From: Gnetum montanum
Taxonomy: Eukaryota; Streptophyta; Gnetopsida; Gnetales; Gnetaceae
Assembly (NCBI GenBank): GCA_015680685.1
Contig: MNCI01020816.1
Coordinates: forward strand, 215,362-279,361
DNA length: 64,000 nucleotides
Reading direction: 5' to 3'
In this document: piece after piece, positions 23,173 through 35,608 of the stretch
How the letters are laid out: every line of letters begins with the position of its first letter
Numbering within the stretch: position 1 is the stretch's first letter
Translations under genes and position numbers: made by a program
The notes under the pieces: generated by a model
Seen by the model: the letters and a program-made list of their open reading frames with translations, nothing else
The model's database searches: none
Told to the model about the DNA's origin: nothing

Positions 23173-25097
23173 CATTATTTCAGATCTCTCCCTTTCCATT
23201 CAGTCATGGGGGAGATGGCCACCTATGCTAATCAATTGAGGCCCTCAGTTCTTTTAAGTTTTTGTTTTACATGTTTTTGTTTTACACATTTCTTTAACTT
23301 TTCTTGTTTTTGTTTTACAACATCATTCATAATTTTCCATTTCTTGTGTGTGTTATCCATCTTGTAAGTTTGTCACCCAATAAGTGTTTTTAATGATGGT
23401 ATGAACTGTTTTTCTATTGGTTGCTAATGTTTGGTTTTTACCTTTAAGTCATGATGTTGATACTAAGGTATGGTTCTTTTAATATAGCAGGCAATGAGTT
23501 CACTTTATTCATACATCCATAAATTTCTATGGTCTCTCTCGGCTTGGAAATGTACAGCCCCTTTCTAAATAAGAACTATCAACGAATCGGTGATTGGGCA
23601 TTTCTCAAACTAAGGAAGGACTCAAAGATTGAAAAGGGTGTGAAGGGAACTTGATGTATTTGTGTTGGCCATTCTCTTGGGTGCTTGGATGTTTTCTTCT
23701 AAGTTGTCTTACTGTTTTGACATTACTCAATCATCGGGAAGCTGAGCAAATAAAAATAACAAAGTCTTTGCATGGTGTGGTTCTCATGCATAAACACATA
23801 AAACACAAAACAACAACAAAAAATAGTGAGAATTCAAAGCACACCCCTTAGACGAAATAATCATTTGGGCTACAAGAACTGGTTATGGAACTAAAATAAA
23901 AATGTTCCCTCTAACTCAGGCCCTTCTCACTTCCCATTCTCTCCTCCTTGGTTTCGTTGGAATGGTGGTGGCTCTTTGGAGAAGGAATTCTTGTTACTTC
24001 AAGGGGATGGATTGGCCAAATACATTAATGTGAAGTCACTGGATATGGTTTGTTGAGGCCATACTTGGAATGGGATCTACTAAGTCACGTTAATCATTAA
24101 CTACACAAGGGGTTGTACACCACCTTGTTCTTGGGATTCCATTCCATTCTCTTCTCTCCATCCTTCTCTCCATTGTTCACCTCATTGTCGATTATATCAT
24201 TAGTGTATATTTTGGTTGATGCATTGTTTTCTTTTTGGTAAATTCTTGTGGTCAACACTTTAACTCTTGTCCCAAATGACATTCCTAGAGCCTACGAACT
24301 CTTCGAATGTGGGTTTGTCAGGGCATTAGGGGCATAAGCCTGCTTTGGGGAGGACCCACTGGCATTCCTATTTGGTGCACCAGTTAAATTCTTTCCATTA
24401 ACATTTTTTCAATCCACTCTATTTTATTCATTTCCATCTTGACATCCATTTTATCAATGTTATAGTTGTCTCTTTTTCTCCATCTTTCTTGTTCTTTATT
24501 CTTTCTCCATTCTATCACTACCGGAGGTTCACTCTTAGTTATGGGGGTCCAGACCCAAATTTTTTTGATTTTCTCCTAACCCCTACACCTTCGATAGCCA
24601 CTATGATATCTCATATCCATATCAGCTATACCACAACTCAGCCAATGGACCTTTCACCGAAGCAAGGTATCAATTGCATTATGATTCATTTACCCTTGCT
24701 AATAAAAGATTGTGTTGTGCATGTAGATGGTAATCATACAATAATGGATTGGATCTGGAGGGAACACTTGGAATGGATCGGTGTTGAACCAACTATGTAA
24801 GGAACGAGATGGATGGTGTGCTTATGAATAGACAATGGAAGGTGCAATCTTGGCATTGATAGTAGTAGACTTCTTCTCTTTTCTCTCTTCTCTCTCAGCT
24901 GCCAAATAAGGCCTGATGTTAAATGTATAAGGTGCTCACTCTTGTTGTCATGAACACTAGTTTTGTCATGTTCTATAATGATGATCCATTCACATGTCAT
25001 CCCATTCACCATTAGTTCCATTCAAGTCAATAATCCCATACCATCCCAATATTTTGTAAGGAACTTGAGGATCATTTTTTATTCAGTCATGGGGGTA
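23173..25097 (+). other. Ath3 noncoding 3' region and polypurine tracts
   Basis: Homologous to 7650-9648 of Ath1. TTCAGTCATGGGGGAGA near 23200-23216 is a second copy of the tract that precedes the 3' LTR, TTCAGTCATGGGGGTA, ending at 25097. The conserved island GGGGAGGACCCACTGGCAT lies near 24346. No domain was seen in the frames 23651-23851, 24489-24800 or 24734-25021. Confidence 0.8.
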
Positions 25098-25722
25098 TGA
25101 TGGGATGCGATATCGCATGGGCTGCGATATCGCATCTTCCCCTACGATATCACGTACGCGATATCACAGTCTACCGCCATTTCTATAAATAAGAAGTAGC
25201 TCTCCCTTGTTTCAGAGTTTAGGCCTAGACTATGGCAAAACTCTAGCTGTTTTTCCTCTCCAGAGATAGAATAATTTCCATGTGCCCACAGTAGGAGCTC
25301 CAAAGTGAACGGATCTTTATTCGAGCAAATATTGTACCTGAACACAAGTTTGTGTACGGAAATAAAGACAAACTTCTTGGATAAACCTTGTAGTACATGG
25401 ACTAAGCTAAATAGGACTTTATTTATTGTTATTTATTGTTCTTTATTTAAATGCTTTATTAGTTAATTAAATCTCTCTCAATCCTTCTCTCCTAGTTAAG
25501 TGCATTCAGTACGACCACTTCAAGNNNTATAAAAATCATATACCTCAGACTTACTTAACCATACAACCGTGACAAATACAAGTAAGTCTGGGAAGACAAC
25601 GAATGATTAACCTTAAGTGTTCCATAAGGCGTGTAGGCACTTAGTCTATGGAGTTCAACCAGATTGTGCATGTAACGCTTGTATTTGTATGGTTGAGTGT
25701 AGGGGTACCTTGCCACTCATCA
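25098..25722 (+). repeat. Ath3 3' LTR
   Basis: It starts TGATGGGATGCG and ends CACTCATCA, immediately followed by the target duplication TCAAC. TATA box near 25180. The NNN at 25525-25527 stands at nearly the same place as the gap in the other LTR. Confidence 0.92.
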
Positions 25723-25727
25723 TCAAC

Positions 25728-25792
25728 CAAATTATGCGTGAACACTTTGTGATTTGTATGGTTGGATGTAAGGGTAGCTCGGCTGCTCACCA
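25728..25792 (+). repeat. Ath2 5' LTR, right end
   Basis: After the TCAAC duplicated by Ath3, the sequence CAAATTATGCGTGAACACT continues the Ath2 LTR, matching about 36492-36555. It ends CTCACCA before the primer site. This short piece is the direct proof that Ath3 lies inside the Ath2 LTR. Confidence 0.85.
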
Positions 25793-25793
25793 C

Positions 25794-25811
25794 TAGCACC
25801 ATTACCATGGA
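25794..25811 (+). other. Ath2 primer-binding site (tRNA-Asp), decayed
   Basis: The site is TAGCACCATTACCATGGA, the tRNA-Asp primer site with several C-to-T or G-to-A changes. It lies one base after the Ath2 LTR end. Confidence 0.75.
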
Positions 25812-25943
25812 CTCTATTTGTTAAAATGTGTGCTATTTAGAATTAGTGAACATTATTAATATCATTAGATGAACTCAATGTCAACATCACTCTCACACAA
25901 CATATAATTACAAAAGCACACTAATATTTTATTTGTTTGCAAA

Positions 25944-28300
25944 ATGTCTTCTTCTCATAGGCAAAATGATATGAAACCACCAATTCCACAAGAGTGCAAA
26001 GTGATATACACTCATCCAGATGAGTATGTACCTAATTTCACCTTCATCCTACATCAGGATGAGGCACTATGATGGTGTGATATGGAAGGCAACATTGTAT
26101 TGCCCCCCGATCAATCTATGCCCAGGATGTTGTTTCAAACTCTAAAGAAGTTAGGCAACTCGGATCTTCAAGAGGAATATGTTGTAAATGGTTATAACAC
26201 TCAAGACTATCATCCCACTGAAACATAATGCAGGCAAGATCGACATTAGGAAAGGCATCATGAGGATGTAAAGGGGAAATGGTTCATAAATCCCTTATTC
26301 CTACTGAACCAGGACAACAACGAGGACCCTACCTCTGAGGGCTCTTAGCATGAACATTCTCTACCGTTTGTTAATGGTTATGAGAATGTGACCCTGAATT
26401 TATAGTCTATAATCCATAATTCAGGTTTAAGGAAAGATGGCAATCAGGCAAGGGATCAAACAAGCATCAAAATGATAGGAAAATTGATGAACATGACTAT
26501 GATAACCAAGGGGGAATTTTTAGATATCATGGTGGAGGTAGTCCTTCTCCCTCTTCCTCCTCTTCATCTACATCTACTTCTCCTTCCTATTTTGATTCTG
26601 AAAGACACCGCAAAAGGAACAACTATGATGGAGGTGAGCAGCAAGGCAATTATACTAATCGCCATGCCCACAATAATCAAAGGGGTAATAGAGGACATCA
26701 TCAATGACAATGAAATAATGATGATGATGAACCTCTGTTGGCAACTCGAAGCATGCTTAACATTGTAGAGGTGGTCAAGATTCCAAATAGGCATGTGAAA
26801 GATAGTCAGATCAAGCACTTAGACATGAGCAATATCCCAAGATTTGAGGGGGGATATAACTCTAATATACAAACACATCTACAAGCTTTTCATAATGGTT
26901 GTGCCTTATAACACATTGAAAATGATTGGAAAAAACTCAAACTCTTTTCCAGGATACTCATTAAAGAGGCTAAAAGCTAGTACCAATCCTTAGAGCCAGA
27001 ATCCATTCACAGATGGAGTATAATACTAGAGCTATTCAATGATAAATACTAGATGTAATCCAAAGTGTCTAATCTAAGAAGACAAATCCAAGGCTAGAAA
27101 CAAGGAACACATGAACTCTTGGATGCTACCATGGGTAGATATTATTCACTCTTGTACCAATGCCTTGGCCATGATTATTCTCAAAGGGAACAGCTCCACC
27201 ACATCATAGATGGGCTCAGAGCAAAAACTAGAAGAACTCTTCGGATTTATGCCCAAGGGAGACTATCATAATTGAGAGCTCATCAGATACAAAGGCTAAT
27301 AGAGTAGATAGTAAAATAAGAAGATGAGTTGTGAAAAAGGGAGTGTATAGAAGAATATAATAGGAATCCTTCCATTATAAAAAGAAAGGTCTAATTTTGT
27401 GATGAAGTGGAGTCACCACTCGACGAAGTGGTGAATAGGAAAACCTTGCCCATCCAAAAATCTATTTCTGATATTTTGGAAAAGGTTGATAAATTATGGG
27501 ACTCTTTGGATGAAAATTTTCAAACTACTATGAAGATTGCTGAAGAATCCAAAGAGAAAAATAGTGATCATAACCGTAGGAGGCAAAAAGAAGTTGAACG
27601 TGCCTACCAGAGAGGTAAGGACAAAGTGCTGTAGTAGAAGAAGTTGTGGAGATAGACTCAAATGATGACATGGGTTGTGAAATTTATCAGTATGAACATT
27701 CTAAGGGATGTTTCCTTATGATGTCACAATTACAAGAGTTTGGGCTATATGCGTTGAATCCTTAACTAGCATGGAGGTAAGCATCTAGATGATTTTCCTA
27801 CCCTCAAGGTAATCCAAGGCAGTTCCACCAGCAACAACAAGCTTACTACCCAAGTGGAGCTCAACCACAACCTTATGACTAGTATCAACAGTGGCACCAA
27901 CCACAGTCATGGGGAATGTCACCGCTAAGATAGTAGTACCCTTATAGCCAAACAGATCCATATGGGTACTATGTTTAACAACTGGTTTCTTCACAAAGCT
28001 CTGCAAGCCACACCTCATTTCAGCATCACTATTACCCTTTAGAGTACCATCAAATACATTCACCATCTACTTAAAGGAAGAACCCATATCCATACTACCT
28101 TCCACATCCATTTACACACAATCCTCTACCCTTAACCCAATTACCTCTTATTTTGTCCATGAAGGATGAAATTCCCTCACAATCGCAACAATGAAATGCT
28201 ATGAGAGTTGTACATTCACAACTGGCCTTCTAGCTAAGTGGTTTGGACAATCTATCTAGGAAATGATCCTTTTTCCAACCCAACAATCCTCCCAAACCCT
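25944..28300 (+). pseudogene. gag: Ath2 gag, degraded
   Basis: The start MSSSHRQNDMKPPIPQE at 25944 continues VIYTHPDEYVPNFTFILHQD, as in the other Athila copies. A Ser/Pro-rich region lies near 26520-26620. The capsid-like domain (DMSNIPRFEGGYN, YQSLEPESIHRW, YAQGRLS) lies near 26820-27280 and VNRKTLPIQKSISDILEKVD near 27430-27490. The Cys/His box is decayed to CEIYQYEHSKGCF near 27680-27715. Stops occur throughout. It is more diverged than gag of Ath1, Ath3 and Ath4. Confidence 0.78.
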
Positions 28301-28389
28301 CACAACCTAATGTGGCTAGTCACCCTATATCTATAACACCCTCATCCTCTACATCAAAGACATTTAAGTGCCCTTCAAACCAAACGTTG

Positions 28390-28960
28390 CCTTGGATCTA
28401 CACTGTGTTGTTAACTCATGCTTATTTTGATTGGATCAAGGCTGGCAATCTTTCCATGAAAAGATCTTACCCAGAAATTCTAGTTATTTACTTACAGATA
28501 ACAGGGCATGAGCCATGCAAGGCCCTTCTTGATTCTAGTTCTGGTGTCAATCTCATCTTCCATGACATGTGCAAAGCCTAGAACCTACCACCTCTCAAGA
28601 AGAGCAACATTTGTTTAGAATTGGTAGATCAATCAATCATTGTTCCCTTGGGATTAGTACAAGCCATTGTGACATAGTTTGTGGGTAGTCCTATCCTGCT
28701 GAGTTTCTAGTGATCAACATAGAAAATTGTAAAGGCGACTTCTCCATCATTATGGGAAGCGCTTGGTTAAGCACAGTTGATGCATGAATGGGTATAAGGG
28801 AAATCTCCTTGGAAATCTCCAAGGAAAATGAATTTGGAAGGCTGGAGAAGCAGCATGTTCCATGAATCACATACAGCAATAATAGATGCAATTGTATGCA
28901 AAAAATCTGATCCATCAAAAGTACATACATTAAAGCATGCACTCAGTGTTTGCAAAACAC
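28390..28960 (+). pseudogene. Ath2 protease, active site lost
   Basis: PCKALLDSSSGVNLIFHDMC shows Asp-Ser-Ser instead of Asp-Ser-Gly (codons 28531-28539, GGT to AGT). Downstream NLPPLKKSNICLELVDQSII and a match to IIMGRAWLST (here IIMGSAWLST, near 28750) follow. The intact 16-base segment missing from Ath3 is present here. Confidence 0.75.
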
Positions 28961-29159
28961 AAATATCCAAAGGTACCTATATGCAGTAGCCACAAAATAA
29001 GAGGGCACCCAATGGCTAATAGCTTATTCAGATAGCAGCACACTATGCATGGAATCAACTGAGAACCTGACATGTGCCTATGTCTAAGGTATGGATGAAC
29101 TTGAGTAAGTTCATCACCAACTCCCCAATGATGAAGATGATGATACCTATTGGGGAGAT

Positions 29160-30300
29160 ATGGAAATCCCTAATAATTTCAAGCAAGAACCCCTAGAGTT
29201 AAAAACTCTATTAGCTGGCATAGAGTATGTATTTTTAAACAATGGCAAGTTAGTTATCATCCATGCAAATCTTGCTCCTAAACAAAAAGACAAGTTGTTA
29301 ATGGTAGTCAACAAATGGCCAACAACCTTTGCTTGGTCATATCCTAAACTGATAGGAATCGATCCAAGGATATGCTAATATCATATCTACACTAACCTAA
29401 TCATGAAGCCAAGAAGGTAGCCACAAAGGTAGCTAAAGCCCAAATTGAAGTTCATCATCAAGGACGAAATAGAACAACTCCTCAAGGTGCCATTCATCTA
29501 TTCCATTGTGGATAGTGAGTGGGTTAGCCCACTCATAATTATGCCAAAGAAAGGTGGCAAGTAGCAGATCTGCATCAACTTTAGGCTGTTGAACATGACA
29601 ACATTTAAAGATCATTTTTCATTGTCATTTGTAAACCAAATGTTGAACACTATCTTTAGGCATTGCTATTATAGCTTCTTGGATGGTTATAGTGCCTATA
29701 ACTAAATCCAAATTGTGCCAAAAGATCAGGCCAAGATAATGTTCACAAGTCCCTAGGGAACTTTTGCATATTATAAGATATCATTTGGTTTATGCAATGC
29801 CCCTACAACATTTCAATGCCTAGTCCTTAGTATTTTTTAATAGCAAATTGGTAGCGAGGTAGAAGTCTTTATGGATGACTTCTCTACCTATGGGGCTACA
29901 TTTGAGAAAGCCTTGAACTACCTTGAGTAGGTTCTAAAAAGATGTGTTGAAACAAACCTTAGGCTCAATTGGCAGAAAAGCTATTTAATGGTCCAAGAAG
30001 GCATAGTACTAGGACATAGAATTACTCAGGCAGGGATTGAGATAGACCTTGAAAAGATAAGGGTCATTCAAGGAATCACACACCAACTAGAGATAGTTAA
30101 AGACATCCCATCATTCCTTGGACATACTAGCTACTACCGGTAATTCATAGAGAATTTCTCTAAGATTGCAAAGCTGATGGTCAAGCTTATGAAGAAAGAT
30201 GCTCTATTTATCTGGACTAATGAATGTGAACATGAATTCCAATAATTAAAAGATAAACTCATAGAAACTCCAATTTTACGGGCACCACACTAGTCCAGAC
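29160..30300 (+). pseudogene. pol: Ath2 reverse transcriptase, with stops
   Basis: Starts MEIPNNFKQEPLELK. Blocks seen are PLIIMPKKGGK, CINFRLLN, FKDHFSLSF, FLDGYSAYN, then EVFMDDFSTYG near 29860-29895 with both catalytic aspartates, and FLGHTSYYR near 30115. About ten stops lie in frame. It is homologous to the Ath1 copy over its whole length. Confidence 0.85.
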
Positions 30301-30800
30301 CATTTCACATAATGATAGATGCATCTAATTATGCCTTGGGAGCTATGTTTATGTAGTTGGATGATAAGAAACGTCCATATTACATTCACTACATGAGCCA
30401 AAGCATTGTGGATACATAGTTGAATTGCACCACAATTGAGAAAGGATTAATGACAATGGTGTATGCTCTCAAAAAGTTCAATCACTATGTGCTTGGTTAT
30501 AAAGTATTTGTGCACACAAACCATAGTGCCATCTACTTCCTAATAAATAAGCCAATGATGAGCCCCCATATCATATGGTAGCTTGTGATCTTGTAAGAAT
30601 TCGATCTCACAATGGTAGATTAGAAAGGATCTGAGAATGTGGTCATTGATCACCTCTCTTGGTTAACATGGGATAGTAAAAAGGTGGAGAGTCCACTCTA
30701 TGATCAATTTCTAGATGAACTCCTTTTTATAAGAATAATAAATAACCAAATGCCCCTTGAACCAAAATGGTATGATGGCATCCCCACTTACCTTCTCTCT
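30296..30800 (+). pseudogene. pol: Ath2 RNase H and integrase linker, integrase deleted
   Basis: RNase H runs from PFHIMIDASNYALGAMF through EKGLMTMVYALKKFNHYVLG and VFVHTNHSAIYFL, a fuller domain than in Ath1. NVVIDHLSWLTWDSKKVE and NNQMPLEPKWYDGIPTYLLS follow. At about 30800 the sequence passes straight into the 3' noncoding region (matching Ath1 near 7970), so the whole integrase is missing. Confidence 0.8.
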
Positions 30801-32531
30801 TAGGAGATGCTATCAGTGCACACCAAAATGCTTTCTTTTTCATGGAACAGGCAGTGAGTCCATGATACCCACCCATCCACAAACTCTATGGTTTTCCTTA
30901 TTTTGGAAGTTTGAGGTCCCTTTCATTAAATCAACTTTTAATAAATTTATGACCTTCATAGTTTTTGGAATTTGTAAGGATTCAAAGGTTTGAATAGGAT
31001 GTGACTTCAAGGAGACTCCATACTCTTTGTACCCTTCTACTTGCTTGGGTGCTTAAGTGTTTTCATGGACTTCTTACTGTTCTATTCCAACCACTGCTAG
31101 GAAGTCAAATAAATTCTTTGCATGGTGTGGTTCCCATCCAAAAGAAAATTAAAAAATTAAAAAAATGAAAAATAAAAACATGATGGAAATTCAAAGCACA
31201 CCCCTTAGACAAATAAGCGAGCTACAAGCACTAGTTATGGGACTCGAAAGACATGTTACCCATGCCTAAAAGTCCCCTCTAACTAAGGCCCTCTCTCACT
31301 TCCTACTTTTATTTTGTTCTCTTTATGGAATAGTGGTTGTTTTATGGGAGCACTCTCATGTCTCAAGAAGGTGGATTGGTCTTGGAGTGGCAATGCGAAG
31401 TCACTGAAAGAGGTTGGTTTTGGTTTAGACTAAAGATGGATCTTCTTCGATCATTTTAAACATGAACTCCAAAAGGGACTTCTTATGACCTTAGTTTGAA
31501 ATTCCATTTTACCTTCTCCATCATCCATTTATGTTGTCCATAACTCACCTTGCTGCTGGTGTCCATGTTCTTGATTTTGTATCTTTGTCTAACATACTTG
31601 AATTCTTAGGTAGAATCTTCTGATTTTTTGTCCTTAACTTCCATCGACCACTTGTGGAGCTTGCAAACTCATTAGGTTGAGTTTATGCAAGGGCAAAAAG
31701 GATATGTGCCTACTATGAGGATGACCCACTTGCATATCCCTTGGTCAAGTTCATTAAGCACCTTATCCTTAAGCATTCTTGCAACCTGAATCTTTCATAC
31801 ACCCATCTTCTACATCACACCATGTGTTCCTTTCCAAATTTTGTTCATTAAACATATTCTCCATCAATTTTTTTAATTTTTGAGCTTTCAAAGATTCTCT
31901 TCAATTGTTTTATCATGTTATTGGCATTTTTGGAATTCCATGAACCCCAATTTCATTTAAAAATTCCTTATATTTTTTGAGATATTAACATTCAAAAATT
32001 TTTGTCAATGGGCCTTGTATATGGGGCCCTACCGATGGAGCAAACCCATATACGAGGCCCCGTATAAGGGGCCCCATCGATGTAAGGGGAAAATAGTATA
32101 TATAGGCATAACTCCACTTGAAAATTTTTACATTTCTGTAGAAACACTTAAGGAGTTTTTTTATTTTTCAGAGCTTAGAACCTTCCAAAGCCCATAACTT
32201 CCAAATTGTTTATCCAAATAACTCTATTCTTTGACCATGCAACTACCAGAGGTAAGCTCTTTGTCATGGGGGCCACAAATGTGCCATTTTTGACAGAAAA
32301 TTTTTTGCAATTTCTTCTAACTCCCATAAAGGTTTAACTAAAAAATTAACAATCAAACACCAAATTACAAGAGTTAAACCTTTCCAACAAGCTCTAATGA
32401 CATCGATAATAAATAATCAGTCTTCCATGGTCTAGCCTTAGCCAAATTGTAACAAACTAATAAGAGAAGGTATTCAAAATTTAAAAGTTATACTTTATAT
32501 CTACTAACCCATGGATGTGTTGTAACCGCAA
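30801..32531 (+). other. Ath2 noncoding 3' region with a GGCCCC word cluster
   Basis: It matches the Ath1 3' region in parts (near 7980-9060), including CTTTGCATGGTGTGGTTC near 31115 and GTCATGGGGGCC near 32262. At about 32005-32090 a cluster of words such as ACGAGGCCCCG and CCCCATCGATG resembles the U3 array of the Ath2 LTRs. The frames at 30757-30993 and 32015-32197 have no recognisable domain. Confidence 0.6.
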
Positions 32532-35405
32532 ATGGCACTAAAAGGAAAGTACATGCTAAAAGCAAGACCATCCCAACCAAGGGAGAAATAGCCCAGAACA
32601 GGAAGGGGCCAAGAACAACCCTAGGAAGAACCACTTGCAACTCACACCACAGGTCCTCTTAGAGAAGAGGCAAAAGTGGAATCTATCCAAAAGATTCTAG
32701 AACTAGCAGCAGCAACAACAAAACACTCTCATCAGCATGATGTGCTAGCACAACTAGAAAATCTTGAGGTGATCTTAATAGAGGGCTACCTAAATCAAAT
32801 CAAATCAAGAGAGGTCCAAAAATCAGTGCTCTAAGAGTTAAACTTTGGTCCTTTCTTGGAGCATGCACCAAAAAAAGTGTAGGAATAGCTAAGGACCTCT
32901 TCCATGTGGCCAATCATCACTTCCAATGGGGAGTGGTATGTGGGACAAACATTTTTATTCTAGAATAATAGGTAGCCTAGATCAACAGTGAAAATCACGA
33001 ACATCTCAGTGTCCTATTCAACACAATCCATTGTTGTAGTGCTTGGGTTGCCAAAAATGGGGATAAACCTTACTAAGATCCTAATGCAAGTGAATCCTAG
33101 TGTCAAGAAAGAATGGATGCAACAATGCTATGGTGTCGACCGTAAGGAGTTTGGCATTCTTACATTGGTAGAGAGGATTCATTATAAGATTGTGGCCTTC
33201 CATCTTAATCCCATTATGAGGCTAAGCAAAATCACCATCTTCTCTACTTAAGCATGCACCACTCCAAATGGGAGATTCCTCATCAACCTTCCATAACTGA
33301 TCTATCTAGAGATGAAGTAGTCATTTAAAGAGAATGAACATGGAAGAAAGGCATTCCCCTTCCCATGCCTCATCAGAAAAATTTGTCGAAGGGGAAGAAT
33401 AGCACATTACACCAATGACATCGTTGGGCAAGTTTTGACTGCCAACTAGGTAGAAATGATGAAAGATAAGGCACCTGCAATGACTATTCATGAAGAGGAA
33501 CAATGACCACCACCTCCACTTGCCACTTAAACAATTGTGCTAGACATCACTACAACTACTCAATGGTTGCACGATTATAGAGAATGACTCTTGAGTAAAT
33601 AAGAGCAACAAGTAGGCACGAGTGGTAGGGACTCATTCGTGTATAGACCATCAATGAGCCACCTAAATAAGGTTGTCTGGACAATTAGTTTGATGGGTGG
33701 AGGTGGATCCATCTTTTCAGACTAAAGAACACAACTACCTACGAGGTCAAATCTGAGCACTAGAGAGGTCACAGTATCTCTTGTAGAACAATAGCCACTC
33801 CTAGAAATCTCTAGAAATGTTGTGACCTTCTCAGTGCACTTGGAGGAGGATGAAGGGGCAACTGTATTGGTGATGCAACACCAAGCATAGGAGACTATGG
33901 CAAAAGTGAGTGCTGATTGTATTTCCAAGACTCCCAATGCACCTATGAAATTTGTACTAGATATCACTACACTCAAAGATGTGTAGATGTCTGCAAGAAC
34001 CACAAGCGATAGAATAAAAGAAACACAACACAAAGATCTCTTGGACCAACTTGTGGGAACTAGGAAATCGCTTCTAGATGTCTTTGACCATCCAAACAAC
34101 ATTACTACATCCTAGTCAAAGCTACTAGAGGCAAAGTGCAAGAACATAATCTTGGAGGGGCAACTCAAAATAGCCAAAGAATTGAATGAAAGATTGGCTA
34201 CTAAAGTTGTCGAAGTAAGAGCTTAGATTGCCAATCTTGCATTTCTCAACCTAACACTAATAAGAGATGAAGCTATGCAATAGCTTCACACTAAACTAAA
34301 AGGGGTTAAGGGTGAAATGGAAATGGCAATGTTCTATCAGTCCTTGGTAGAGGTCACTCAACACAAGATTTAGAAGGCCTTGGATCAGACCCACTAGGAA
34401 AATGTCTAACTAATCATAGAGAACTATTACCTGCGAAATGTTGATGTGCACAAGCAATAATTAACTAATTTCATCCATCAACATCAAGAACAACTAGCCA
34501 AAGCATACACAGAACTAAGGAGATTGGTAGTAGAGAACAGGAATCTCTCCATGGAGGAGGTCCATGCCCTTTACCAAAAAAATTGTGACCAAGGTAACTG
34601 CCTAGAAATCAATGGCTCTCAAATTTGACAGAGACAAAGATCATTATAGAGAGCAAGTTAGTCTATAAAAAGAAGTAAATGAGAAACACATCTAGTTGGC
34701 AAAGGAGAAAATGAATGAAGCCCTCTAACAACCCATCATTGATGGGATAGATGCCTACAACAAAGTGGAAATCCACACAAATGAGTTGCAAATCAAGGAG
34801 ATGATAGAGTACATGGAGTTTGCCAATCTTAGTTACACAAATCTAGCCATGTTGATTTCTAGACAGCTATAGTCTAAGTTAGAGAAGCATGTGGCCAGCT
34901 CATACTTGATGTACGAGGCCGAGTTTAAGCACCACAATGACACCATGGACAAGCTTGTAGTGGCTAATGCTAAACTCAAAGTTCTCAAGGCATGATTCAC
35001 TAATCAATAATCAACTACCGAGAACCTTGCTAGAAGGATGAACAACTACCAAGAGCTATAGAATGCAATCAGGGCATTTGACATTGAACACAACAAATTC
35101 ACTGCCTGGTTTATCAATGTAAAGGAGATGTTCTTGATAATGCCCTATCTATGGGATGTCCCCATTCCAGCCCACATTGGTAATGCTACGTGGACTATGA
35201 ATGATCCTCAGAGTAAGGAGGCGAAGATGAAGGCATTGCTTGATGCCTTTCACCTTTCATCGAAGGTTGCAATCGTAGCAGGACAGCCATAGCTTCCTTA
35301 GCTACTAAACATGCCCAAAGCTCGTGAAGTTCCTTCAAAACCTTAGGAGCCACCACCGCCTAGAACTATCTAATCTTCTCCATCGTCTTCATGCCATCAG
35401 AGGGA
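32532..35405 (+). pseudogene. Extra sense reading frame of Ath2, coiled-coil rich
   Basis: Function unknown. The frame set by ATG 32532 stays readable to about 34610 with some twenty stops, nearly all explicable as C-to-T or G-to-A changes, then shifts and continues to about 35405, some 950 codons. The N-terminus is basic (MALKGKYMLKARPSQPRE). The middle (YGVDRKEFGILTLVERIHYK, then FPFPCLIRKICRRGRIAHY) resembles, from memory, extra proteins of plant retroelements and so-called plant transposon proteins. The C-terminal half is rich in charged heptad-like stretches (LEGQLKIAKELNERLATKVV, YTELRRLVVENRNLSMEEVH) suggesting a coiled coil, and it ends Pro-rich. No clear membrane segment was seen, so the place is env-like but the content is not. 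Ath1, Ath3 and Ath4 lack it. Confidence 0.6.
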
Positions 35406-35593
35406 GTGTTGTCCAATTTTGTGTCATCATGTCATGGTGTTCAATTTTGTGTCATGAACACCACAATTTTTTGTAATGTGTTGATCTATACACTCATGCA
35501 CTCAGTTTTGTCAAGTCAGTTGTTTTGTTAAAAGTCAGTTAATAATTTCATAGCTTCCCAATTTTGTAAGGGAACTTGAGGATGAGTTTTCAT

Positions 35594-35608
35594 TTAGTCA
35601 TGGGAGTA
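35594..35608 (+). other. Ath2 polypurine tract
   Basis: TTAGTCATGGGAGTA lies directly before the 3' LTR, with one G-to-A change from the tract in Ath1 and Ath3. Confidence 0.75.

Larger units (their letters stand above)
19164..25722 (+). mobile_element. Ath3: Athila-derived element with gag and protease but no pol
   Basis: The two LTRs are 19164-19774 and 25098-25722, flanked by the perfect duplication TCAAC (19159-19163 and 25723-25727). The interior has a tRNA-Asp primer site, gag, protease and then a jump at about 23165-23172 straight to the 3' noncoding region. Reverse transcriptase, RNase H and integrase are absent. With TGATG/CATCA ends and intact duplications, this is a mobilised, non-autonomous copy of the kind called TR-GAG. 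Gaps at 19610 and 25525-25527 shorten both LTRs. Confidence 0.93.

Noticed and set aside
19118-25345. Matching minus-strand frames at 19118-19411 and 25142-25345
   Set aside because: They are the reverse strand of the two Ath3 LTRs. Duplication of the frame follows from the LTR pair and not from a conserved gene.
33722-34102. 126-codon minus-strand frame
   Set aside because: It is the shadow of the extra sense frame of Ath2, which is supported by its length and stop pattern.
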